IMG/VR virus record: IMGVR_UViG_3300017917_004872
Span: 1-59,909 of that record
Length of the DNA: 59,909 nucleotides
Direction: 5' to 3' (one strand)
Source: a virus
Shown: piece by piece, positions 52,536 through 59,246 of the stretch
How the letters are laid out: every line of letters begins with the position of its first letter
Numbering within the stretch: the first letter of the stretch is position 1
The notes under the pieces: generated by a model
Databases searched by the model: none
Seen by the model: the letters and a program-made list of their open reading frames with translations, nothing else
Told to the model about the DNA's origin: nothing
Program-made: the position numbers and the translations under genes

Positions 52536-52640
52536 ACCTGGATTCCTTTGCCGAACAATAATTTAACTTGATTCAAATATATGATAGTCAAAAAATTTTT
52601 ATTTACTCAATTAAATTAGTTTTTATAACAAGGAGATAAC

Positions 52641-52853
52641 ATGCTGGTATTGACAAGAAAGTTGCATGAGAAAGTATTCATCAAAACGCCAGATGGAAAA
52701 GATATTGCCGTAACAATTTGCGGAATAAGCGGTTATGGAAAAAAAGGGAAAGTTAAAATTGGAATTGACGCTGGTAAGGAATACTTCATTGCAAGAGAAG
52801 AACTTTTAAATCAAGATGATGATGAAGAAGAATACATAAACGAAAACGACTAA
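52641..52853 (+). CDS. csrA: CsrA-like translational regulator
   Basis: 70 residues. MLVLTRKLHEKVFI, TVTICGI(SGYG)…KVKIGIDAGKEYFIAREEL align with CsrA over its length, including the start LTRK and the late RxE RNA-binding region (AREEL). An insertion KDIA...GYGKKG and an acidic tail DDDEEEYINEND are extra. Binds GGA sites in mRNA leaders in the host. Strong AAGGAGA Shine-Dalgarno. Confidence 0.93.
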   Translation: MLVLTRKLHEKVFIKTPDGKDIAVTICGISGYGKKGKVKIGIDAGKEYFIAREELLNQDDDEEEYINEND

Positions 52854-53125
52854 ACTGTTTTATTTAAGTACTTACTAAAATCCTCAAAGCAAAAACATTC
52901 TTCTATGCCATAAGATACTATTTGAAAATCTTCATCGGAAAGTTTCAAATCGTATCTTATTTTTTCCATGTTTTTGCCATGATTTTTCTTTAATATTCTA
53001 AAGGCACTTAATAACAAATTTTTACGATTAGAAAGAATCATTCTTTCACATTTATCACACCATTTTATTCCATCTAGCAAAGGTATGTCGAATTGTTCTA
53101 AACAATGTGGACAGTGCAATATCAT
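52850..53125 (-). CDS. Zinc-ribbon hypothetical protein
   Basis: 91 residues. CPHC...CDKC in the first 27 residues is a zinc ribbon; then a basic helix (ILKKNHGKNMEKIRYDLKLSDEDFQIVSYG), possibly nucleic-acid binding. No Shine-Dalgarno; AATAAATA box 5 nt before ATG. Stops overlap those of csrA. Confidence 0.65.
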   Translation of the reverse strand: MILHCPHCLEQFDIPLLDGIKWCDKCERMILSNRKNLLLSAFRILKKNHGKNMEKIRYDLKLSDEDFQIVSYGIEECFCFEDFSKYLNKTV

Positions 53126-53130
53126 TAAAT

Positions 53131-53138
53131 TATTTATT
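53131..53138 (-). promoter_or_regulatory. AATAAATA box, overlapping a hairpin
   Basis: Minus-strand AATAAATAATTTAATG: 5 nt between box and ATG at 53125. Its upstream half lies in the arm of the palindrome at 53135-53177. Confidence 0.4.
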
Positions 53139-53183
53139 GCGGTGTAAATTAATTTTATATCAATTTACACCGCAATATTTTTT
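53135..53183 (+). terminator. 16-bp perfect hairpin with T6
   Basis: TATTGCGGTGTAAATT (53135-53150), 11-nt loop, AATTTACACCGCAATA (53162-53177), then TTTTTT on the plus strand. The longest perfect stem in the window. As a plus-strand terminator it would stop csrA read-through; on the minus strand it sits between the ParB-like gene and the zinc-ribbon gene. It might also be an operator or partition-type site. Confidence 0.65.
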
Positions 53184-53194
53184 ATTAACAAAAA

Positions 53195-54583
53195 TTAAAC
53201 ATCGCTCATCGAATCATTATCATCGGATTCCTCTTCATAATAGTCTTTATCATCATCAGTCTGATAATCTGATTCATAAAAGTCATCGTCTTCATCATCA
53301 CTATATTTCTTTTGTCCAATCACTTTTTCATCACTTTTGGTTTGATCATCATCTTCATTGATTATCATTTTCATTTGCAAACCATTTTCAGTAAACTTTG
53401 ATGCCCATAATGATATAAATTCATCATAATTGATACATCCTGAAGTGTCTGCAATCGTTTTAAGTAAATCATCAACAAACAAATTAAGAATTGATGGAAT
53501 TTCCTCTGATTTATTTGTTAAGTTACCCTTATCAATTACTTTTTGTACTTGTCTTTTCCAGTCATTGAAGTGACTTGAGTTAAACTTTTGTGGTTTTTCA
53601 GGAATAACTGTTTCCGCTGGTGAACCAGTAATTTCATCTTTAGCCTTAGATGTGTCTATTTTACTGATCTTAGCAGGTGCAGTACTTTCTCTATTTCTGG
53701 TTGACTTTCTTTCTTCAAGTCCTGCCAGGTGTTCAGATATTTCAGTATCAATTTCACTAGCCCTGGAAAAATCACCAACGGCTACAGCTTGTGCTTTTTG
53801 TTGTTTTGCCTTATTTACTTTGGTGTGTAATGACAAAATCAGACTATCCATTTTTGACAGTTTTGATTTAGTTCTTTCTTGTGCGTGTTCCATAGCTTTA
53901 TCATACGCTTCTTTTCTATCTTCTGGAGTAGTGAATTCAGTCATAAGTGTTTCTAAAGCATCTGAATCAATATTTCCTTGAAGAAACTTATTTTTGATAA
54001 ACTCATCAGTACTAGCCATCGTGAGCAAACTAATTATCTTGCTTACTTGTGCAACTGACTTGTCACACATTTTAGCTATTGTTTCTTTTCTCAAACCTGA
54101 CTGTAAGCAAAAATCAATAAATCTGTAAACAACATTTTCACTAAAGTTAATTCTATGATTGTCTATACAAAAAACTTTAGCAAATGCTTCAGTAGCAGAA
54201 AGATTCTCATAAACCTTTACAGGAACTTTATCGTAAAGTTCACGCGCAGACACCCATGCTTTTTGTTTCTCGTCATAACAAAGATCATTTTTTGATCTAA
54301 GGATATTTATGGCTTCACGCCTTCTATGACCTTCAAGTAAGTAATAAATTCCGTCAACTTTATTAACAACTAAAATATCTTGCAAACCTTTATTTTTAAT
54401 ACTTTCTTTGAGTGTTTCTATTTCAGCTTCAGAATAATTAGCTGAAACATCTACATTATGAAAAAGCCTTGGATTGAAAAATTGAAAAATCTTTTCCTGA
54501 AAATCATGTGATGGTATTATTTTATCAAATTGGACTGAATCAAAAATGCCTTGGTTGTTTTGGTTAGCGTCGGCAGAAGACAT
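53195..54583 (-). CDS. ParB/Srx-domain protein with long acidic tail
   Basis: 462 residues from 54583 (GAGGG six bases upstream; an ATG at 54604 is less likely). ParB N-terminal nuclease/CTPase-like domain: SIKNKGLQDILVVNK and YYLLEGHRRREAI; then a KorB-like helix-turn-helix (RKETIAKMCDKSVAQVSKII). Later coiled coil and a very acidic C-terminus (SDDEDDDFYESDYQTDDD). In phages ParB-like proteins act in DNA modification, regulation or partition; no ParA is seen. Confidence 0.82.
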   Translation of the reverse strand: MSSADANQNNQGIFDSVQFDKIIPSHDFQEKIFQFFNPRLFHNVDVSANYSEAEIETLKESIKNKGLQDILVVNKVDGIYYLLEGHRRREAINILRSKNDLCYDEKQKAWVSARELYDKVPVKVYENLSATEAFAKVFCIDNHRINFSENVVYRFIDFCLQSGLRKETIAKMCDKSVAQVSKIISLLTMASTDEFIKNKFLQGNIDSDALETLMTEFTTPEDRKEAYDKAMEHAQERTKSKLSKMDSLILSLHTKVNKAKQQKAQAVAVGDFSRASEIDTEISEHLAGLEERKSTRNRESTAPAKISKIDTSKAKDEITGSPAETVIPEKPQKFNSSHFNDWKRQVQKVIDKGNLTNKSEEIPSILNLFVDDLLKTIADTSGCINYDEFISLWASKFTENGLQMKMIINEDDDQTKSDEKVIGQKKYSDDEDDDFYESDYQTDDDKDYYEEESDDNDSMSDV

Positions 54584-54678
54584 GGGGAACCCTCTATCCA
54601 TCAAAAAAACCTAAATGATCATAATTATAAATCGGCATAAAAACAAGACCAATTTAAGATTTATTACTGAATTAAAGC

Positions 54679-55533
54679 ATGAAGGAAGAAACACTTGATT
54701 GCAAAGTTTTTTACACACACCCTCATGGTTGTAAGATTAGACCCGCTGAAAAAACACTACGAGGACATGGCAACAGTGGTGGTATTAAATGGTGTATGCC
54801 TTATAAAATTGTAAACTCAACAGGTTTTTGGGTTTACACACCAGTTGACATGGAAATAACATGGCATGGTGGATCAGATTTTACATACAAAATTTTTGAT
54901 AAATATTCTGACGAAGATTACTTCAAAATAGGAAATTTGTTAAGAGCAAAAGATCTAAAAGATTTTGAAAGATGGTCAAATTTTGGTGTTGGTAGAACAA
55001 AATTTACATTCGGTAGCGTGGATGTTGGTGTGGTTCAAATTTACACAGGTTGTATATTTAAAACCTCGCCAAATTGGTGTTTGCAAATTAGATCACCTGT
55101 TAACTTTCCTGTAAGACAACAAGTTTCAGTAATGGAAGCCATTCTTGAAACAGATTGGTTACAGTATGATATTTGGATTAATCTAGTTTTTCATCAAACA
55201 AAGAAACCACTATTGTTAAAGAAAGATGATTCTATTCCAATAGCTCACTTAGTTCCAGTACACAGACAAACATTCACATCAGAGTGGAATCTAGAGTTTC
55301 ATGAAATGAATAACTTAACAGATGAAAGCTCGGATGTTCTTGATTTTTATGTTAATTATAATAAAAGAAAATTTGCTTCATGTGGAAAAAATAATATAAA
55401 TGATTTAGCAACAAAAGATAGTGCAACCTATGTTAAAGTTAAGAAAGAAAATTTAAATAAAGATGGATCTTGTAGTGGAAGAAAAATTTCCAAAACAAGA
55501 TCCAAAAAAGTTTTTTTTAATAAAAAGTCTTAG
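54679..55533 (+). CDS. DUF6065-like hypothetical protein
   Basis: 284 residues. KWCMPYKIVNSTGFWVYTPVDMEITWHGG and SPNWCLQIRSPVNFP resemble the uncharacterised DUF6065 family (N-S/T-G-W-x-hydrophobic-x-P start). The last 60 residues are basic and low-complexity. AAGGAAG overlaps the start. Possibly modifies or binds small molecules; unknown. Confidence 0.6.
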   Translation: MKEETLDCKVFYTHPHGCKIRPAEKTLRGHGNSGGIKWCMPYKIVNSTGFWVYTPVDMEITWHGGSDFTYKIFDKYSDEDYFKIGNLLRAKDLKDFERWSNFGVGRTKFTFGSVDVGVVQIYTGCIFKTSPNWCLQIRSPVNFPVRQQVSVMEAILETDWLQYDIWINLVFHQTKKPLLLKKDDSIPIAHLVPVHRQTFTSEWNLEFHEMNNLTDESSDVLDFYVNYNKRKFASCGKNNINDLATKDSATYVKVKKENLNKDGSCSGRKISKTRSKKVFFNKKS

Positions 55534-55709
55534 GCGTAAAGTCCTTGACGGCATACAGTTATAGCAGGTAGAAACGCACTATAAAGTGTACTGCATACAT
55601 TGTTAGTATTTATCTTTGGACAGTTGGGCGGAAAACTCCTCATTGCAACATTAACAATATCACCAGCTGAATTTTTGCATGGAAGAGTGTTTGTAAGTAT
55701 ATTTTCCAT
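55530..55709 (-). CDS. 59-residue protein with regularly spaced Cys
   Basis: Reads MENILTNTLPCKNSAG...RSFPPNCPKINTNNVCS...ITVCRQGLYA with a strong GAGGAGGG Shine-Dalgarno. Four Cys (residues about 11, 30, 39 and 53) could form two disulfides or a metal site. The stop overlaps that of the convergent DUF6065-like gene. No family recognised; coding potential rests on the Shine-Dalgarno and the filled gap. Confidence 0.55.
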   Translation of the reverse strand: MENILTNTLPCKNSAGDIVNVAMRSFPPNCPKINTNNVCSTLYSAFLPAITVCRQGLYA

Positions 55710-55730
55710 AATTTCCCTCCTCTTTATATA

Positions 55731-56480
55731 TTACTTAGTTTTGAGTTTTTTACAAAGTTGAAAATTATTTTTCATTTTATCTAAAATTAATTTATCAGAA
55801 TTAATAAGATTTTTAATTGTACCCATACCTTTATGAACTACATGTGATGAAGGACATACTGCTAATTTATAACCATTTTTTATAAGTTTGTGACATAAAG
55901 CTTCGTCCTCAAACCAAGCATATGGAAATTCAGGAATCATATTTACTGTTAAAATGGCTCTAACATCTACCAACGCACAATATAATGGCAGACTTGTTTT
56001 ATCAGTAACAAATGCAGGTGTGTCTTCTGCTTGTTTTCTTTTTAGTATATCATCATGAACTAATGGATTGTTTGACACAGATGATAATATTGCTACATTT
56101 TGCAGTTCTGGTCTTTTTATTTCTTTAATTAAATTACTAATAGAATTTTTATCAAAGAATTTTGTATCTGTATGTAAAACACATGCATATTTAGTTCGTG
56201 TTTCCTTTAATCCAGCATTAACTGAAGCTGCAAATCCTTTTGTAGATTCATGACGAATAATCAAAAATTTATTTAGTTTTACCAGAGACTTATAAAAATC
56301 TTTGTTTTTTGATCCATCATCAATAATAATTATTTGTTTTTCTAAGTGAACAAACAGTTTATTTATATTTTCAAGCAAATCAAGTAATAAATTATATTCA
56401 CCTAAATATGGAATAATAAATGTTATGTTTTCTTTTACAATTCTAGAAACTTTACTTTTAATAATATCATTTGTTGTCAT
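55731..56480 (-). CDS. GT2-family glycosyltransferase
   Basis: 249 residues: TFIIPYLGEYNLLLDLLENI, IIIIDDGSKN, GFAASVNAGLKETRTKYACVLHTDTKF (metal site as DTK) and AWFEDEALCHKLIKNGYKL, a complete GT2 core similar to the N-terminal domain of the 30506 protein. Away from the island; overlaps the HNH gene by 14 bp. Confidence 0.85.
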   Translation of the reverse strand: MTTNDIIKSKVSRIVKENITFIIPYLGEYNLLLDLLENINKLFVHLEKQIIIIDDGSKNKDFYKSLVKLNKFLIIRHESTKGFAASVNAGLKETRTKYACVLHTDTKFFDKNSISNLIKEIKRPELQNVAILSSVSNNPLVHDDILKRKQAEDTPAFVTDKTSLPLYCALVDVRAILTVNMIPEFPYAWFEDEALCHKLIKNGYKLAVCPSSHVVHKGMGTIKNLINSDKLILDKMKNNFQLCKKLKTK

Positions 56481-57144
56481 TTTCTAGCTCCACATTCCAA
56501 TATGCATCATTCAGCCAAGCATTCCACGATGGATAGAATATTTTGAATTTTATATCTGATACTTTAGGTCGCACAGGAGTTTTCATTAACTTCATACCAC
56601 CTGGAAAATCATGATGTCTCACTTCTTCAGGCGTTCTTCCACCTTTAATTCTATTGCATCTTGTGCAGCATACAACACAGTTTTCCCATGTTGTCATGCC
56701 TCCTCTACACCTTGGATTTATATGATCAATTGTTAACTCTTCAGATTTTGGCCTAATCCCACAATACTGACATGAATATCCATCACGCTTATAAAGATTT
56801 AGGCGTGAGAAAATAACAACTTGTTTTGGCATTTTTTCATATTTATTCAATCTTATGATTTGTGGTATTTTGAATGCTAATGATACTGTACGAATCTCAT
56901 CATCTTCACTTTCAGCTTTAATTTTTGTCCATTCTTGCCAAGTGTAAGGTGTGCAATCTATGTCTATAATTGAAGCTTTAGGTTTACCTTTTGAATCAGA
57001 TGACAAAATTAAACTAAATGCCCTGTGAAGAGGAGTAGTATCAATAGCAATCCAATTTTTGTTTAGAACCAAAACTGGTTTATGAAGCTTATCGCTCATT
57101 ATAGTATTTACAAATCTGGTTCTTCTTTTAACTTTAGTTTCCAT
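56467..57144 (-). CDS. HNH endonuclease (bacterial LVLNxxW type)
   Basis: 225 residues from 57144. VLVLNKNWIAIDTTPLHRAFSLI is the typical N-terminal domain; FSRLNLYKRDGYSCQYCG, LTIDHINPRCRGGMTTWENCVVCC and CNRIKGGRTPEEV make the HNH with two Cys pairs. Similar chromosomal proteins are common and of unknown role; phage ones may be homing or packaging nucleases. The ATG lies 13 bp after the ATR stop. Confidence 0.88.
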   Translation of the reverse strand: METKVKRRTRFVNTIMSDKLHKPVLVLNKNWIAIDTTPLHRAFSLILSSDSKGKPKASIIDIDCTPYTWQEWTKIKAESEDDEIRTVSLAFKIPQIIRLNKYEKMPKQVVIFSRLNLYKRDGYSCQYCGIRPKSEELTIDHINPRCRGGMTTWENCVVCCTRCNRIKGGRTPEEVRHHDFPGGMKLMKTPVRPKVSDIKFKIFYPSWNAWLNDAYWNVELENDNK

Positions 57145-57157
57145 ACTTGATCTCAAT

Positions 57158-57751
57158 TTATTCAAATTCTTCAATGTTTTCAGCACTCCAAACATATTCC
57201 TTTTTGTCTGATAATCTGTTGAGAGTTCTTGATAAACTAAAAAAATAATCACTTAGCCTATTAAGGAAAATTTGTATACATTTAATTTTTTCTTCATCTG
57301 TATTTAAAGAGAAATTATAATCGCATACGACTCTCTCAACCCTTCTGGTAATTGATCTGCAAATATGTGCGTAACTAGCAGAATTAGTACCACATGGCAA
57401 AATAAAGTTATGTATCTCAGAATTTGATTTCTCTTGAATGTCTAGTTCATTTTCTAGTTTATGAATGTATCTTTGCAAATTTTCTAGTGGCAAATCAAAT
57501 TTGTAACCATAGAAAGCCCCAATTCTAAAAAGAACTGACTGCACTCCCATCAAAAATTTAACAAATGCCCTTGCATCAGTTTCGGCATTAGAATTTTCAA
57601 TAAGCGAAATTAAAAAACCAATGCTGCTATTTAATTCATCAAGTTCACCAACAACTTTGATGATGATATTATTTTTTGGTGTTCTAGGACTGTTTTTTGT
57701 GTATGTGTATCCCTCATCACCATACTTAGTATACAACTTTTTTTTGCTCAT
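57158..57751 (-). CDS. PduO-type cob(I)alamin adenosyltransferase
   Basis: 197 residues. KLYTKYGDEGYT (ATP loop), VVGELDELNSSIGFL, FILPCGTNSASYAHICRSITRRVERVV, and FLNRLSDYFFSLSRTLN are all family signatures. Makes adenosylcobalamin from ATP and cob(I)alamin. Phages with class II (B12-dependent) ribonucleotide reductase would benefit; none is in the window. Coupled to the zinc-ribbon gene upstream by an ATGA overlap. Confidence 0.9.
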   Translation of the reverse strand: MSKKKLYTKYGDEGYTYTKNSPRTPKNNIIIKVVGELDELNSSIGFLISLIENSNAETDARAFVKFLMGVQSVLFRIGAFYGYKFDLPLENLQRYIHKLENELDIQEKSNSEIHNFILPCGTNSASYAHICRSITRRVERVVCDYNFSLNTDEEKIKCIQIFLNRLSDYFFSLSRTLNRLSDKKEYVWSAENIEEFE

Positions 57752-57993
57752 GATTTCTTCCTTTCATGTGGTCGCTTTGGCTTTCTTCTAAAATCATGAC
57801 TTGGTTGTTTCAAGAATCGGTCATAACACTTATCACACAAATACTTAAATGAACTTCCACCTTTTTCTGAGCCTACATGTTCGGCATGTACATAACCACC
57901 ACATCTACATTTTCTTGGATAGCCATAAATACATTCATCACAAGAAGAGTCGCCACATGAATGATGAGATGTGTTAATTTTGAATACAGACAT
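57748..57993 (-). CDS. Cys/His-rich zinc-ribbon protein
   Basis: 81 residues from 57993 (GGAGG seven bases upstream). CGDSSCDECIYG, CRCGGYVHAEH and CDKC give three metal-binding clusters, followed by a basic Pro/Arg tail. Likely zinc-binding, perhaps nucleic-acid or transcription related. It is separated by one base from the preceding gene's stop. Confidence 0.65.
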   Translation of the reverse strand: MSVFKINTSHHSCGDSSCDECIYGYPRKCRCGGYVHAEHVGSEKGGSSFKYLCDKCYDRFLKQPSHDFRRKPKRPHERKKS

Positions 57994-57994
57994 T

Positions 57995-58222
57995 TCAATC
58001 CTCCGAATCAGTGTTCTCACCGCCTTGATTTGATGCTTGCGACATTGCAGTTGACCAAATCATAAATTGAAACTCTTTTACAAGCATAAGAGCTTCATCT
58101 CTATTAAAACCACTATTGATAAGATTTTTGAAATAAACTCCAACAAAATTGGCAAAAGGTTCGATAGATTTTCCAGCTTGCTCAAACTGCTGAATTAATC
58201 TCATACGGCTTTTTTCATCCAT
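57995..58222 (-). CDS. Small helical hypothetical protein
   Basis: 75 residues, helical; RLIQQFEQAGKSIEPFANFVGVYFKNLINSGFNRDEALMLVKEF looks like a small adaptor or coat-like helix hairpin. GAGGTG Shine-Dalgarno. First gene of a tightly spaced leftward operon with the zinc-ribbon, ATR, HNH and GT2 genes. Confidence 0.6.
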   Translation of the reverse strand: MDEKSRMRLIQQFEQAGKSIEPFANFVGVYFKNLINSGFNRDEALMLVKEFQFMIWSTAMSQASNQGGENTDSED

Positions 58223-58259
58223 AGAAACACCTCACTCCCTATGGATAAAATAGTAAGAA

Positions 58260-58580
58260 TTAATTCTTTACTACTATGCTTGTTTTAACCGTCCCTAGAT
58301 TAGTTTTAGGTTCGTCTGATTTTTTTACTTCTTGTTTTAAGCTGCTGATCTGAGATTGTAGATTTGAAATAACTTCAAGATTTTTTTTATCTTCTGGTGG
58401 GTTTCTTAGAACTACACCCATTCCAATAAATATTCCAAACAAAAATAAACCAACCATTTTTGCAAGAGACAAAAAGAAACTTCCTACTGAATAAATTCTT
58501 TGCAATGCTCTTTCTGCAGGAGTTGTAGCAACAGTAGAATTATTAGAACTTGCTACAGAACTATTGTTGATTGTATCCAT
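58260..58580 (-). CDS. Single-pass membrane protein with coiled coil
   Basis: 106 residues from 58580 (GGGGGA Shine-Dalgarno; a longer frame to 58718 lacks one). Ser/Asn-rich N-terminus, a membrane helix (MVGLFLFGIFIGMGVVL), then a heptad-like segment (VISNLQSQISSLKQEV). Could be a spanin- or anchor-like protein, but no lysis partner is visible. Confidence 0.6.
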   Translation of the reverse strand: MDTINNSSVASSNNSTVATTPAERALQRIYSVGSFFLSLAKMVGLFLFGIFIGMGVVLRNPPEDKKNLEVISNLQSQISSLKQEVKKSDEPKTNLGTVKTSIVVKN

Positions 58581-58593
58581 TTTTCCCCCAAGA

Positions 58594-58601
58594 TATTTAT
58601 T
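58594..58601 (-). promoter_or_regulatory. AATAAATA box upstream of membrane protein gene
   Basis: Minus-strand AATAAATA 13 nt before the ATG at 58580, with a GGGGGA Shine-Dalgarno in between; unlike the boxes at 4-5 nt from SD-less starts. Confidence 0.45.
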
Positions 58602-58671
58602 GTTTTGTTTATTTTTTTCCGGTTCAATATAATTTAGTTTATTTTTATGAAATTGTGATATTTCATTATAA

Positions 58672-59085
58672 TTATGGACTTGCTGTTTCATTTTCTTTAT
58701 TAAACAATAATCCCTCATCGTACCCTATAAGGTAGTCGGAATTCTCAAACTTTTTTGGTTTGTTTATGAATCCGTGATGAAAACCCAAGATCCAAGATAA
58801 AGATTTCTTAGTGACCTTTTGTATATCTTTAATTTTTTTGCCACTCAAATTATCAACACCAATCAGGCAAACTTCAAGCGGATGACAAAATGGTTTCTTG
58901 AAATCTTTAAGCACATAATTTGACCCATTCCACAACAAGCCTAGCTTGTGAGCAGAATTAAGGAATACCCGTTTCATTCTATTAGACAGAGATGATCCAA
59001 TCATAAAAACAATTATATCATAAAAAAAACCATAATCAAGTTCTGCCAGAAAATTTATATCTTTCCCAGCAAGTATTTTGTTCAT
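58672..59085 (-). CDS. Hypothetical protein
   Basis: 137 residues, no recognised motif; HPLEVCLIGVDNLSGKKIKDIQKVTKKS resembles a small α/β core. Start at 59085 overlaps the preceding gene by 50 bp and lacks a good Shine-Dalgarno; an internal ATG at 59004 is an alternative. About 90 bp then separate it from the membrane-protein gene. Confidence 0.45.
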   Translation of the reverse strand: MNKILAGKDINFLAELDYGFFYDIIVFMIGSSLSNRMKRVFLNSAHKLGLLWNGSNYVLKDFKKPFCHPLEVCLIGVDNLSGKKIKDIQKVTKKSLSWILGFHHGFINKPKKFENSDYLIGYDEGLLFNKENETASP

Positions 59086-59245
59086 TCCAACGACGATGTT
59101 TTATTTCACTATCAAAATCCTGTAATACATCAAAAGCTTTTCCTAATGTGTCTACTTTATCTAAAGTACTAAATATTATTAGAGGAGAAATATTTTTGTA
59201 ATTTGTAACAAAAGCATCGTAAGTGCTTTTTTTCTTAGCATTCAT
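59036..59245 (-). CDS. Small hypothetical protein
   Basis: 69 residues from 59245 (AGAGGA seven bases upstream). Acidic/aromatic; no motif recognised. Its end overlaps the next frame by 50 bp, so one of the two starts is probably further in. Confidence 0.5.
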   Translation of the reverse strand: MNAKKKSTYDAFVTNYKNISPLIIFSTLDKVDTLGKAFDVLQDFDSEIKHRRWNEQNTCWERYKFSGRT

Positions 59246-59246
59246 T

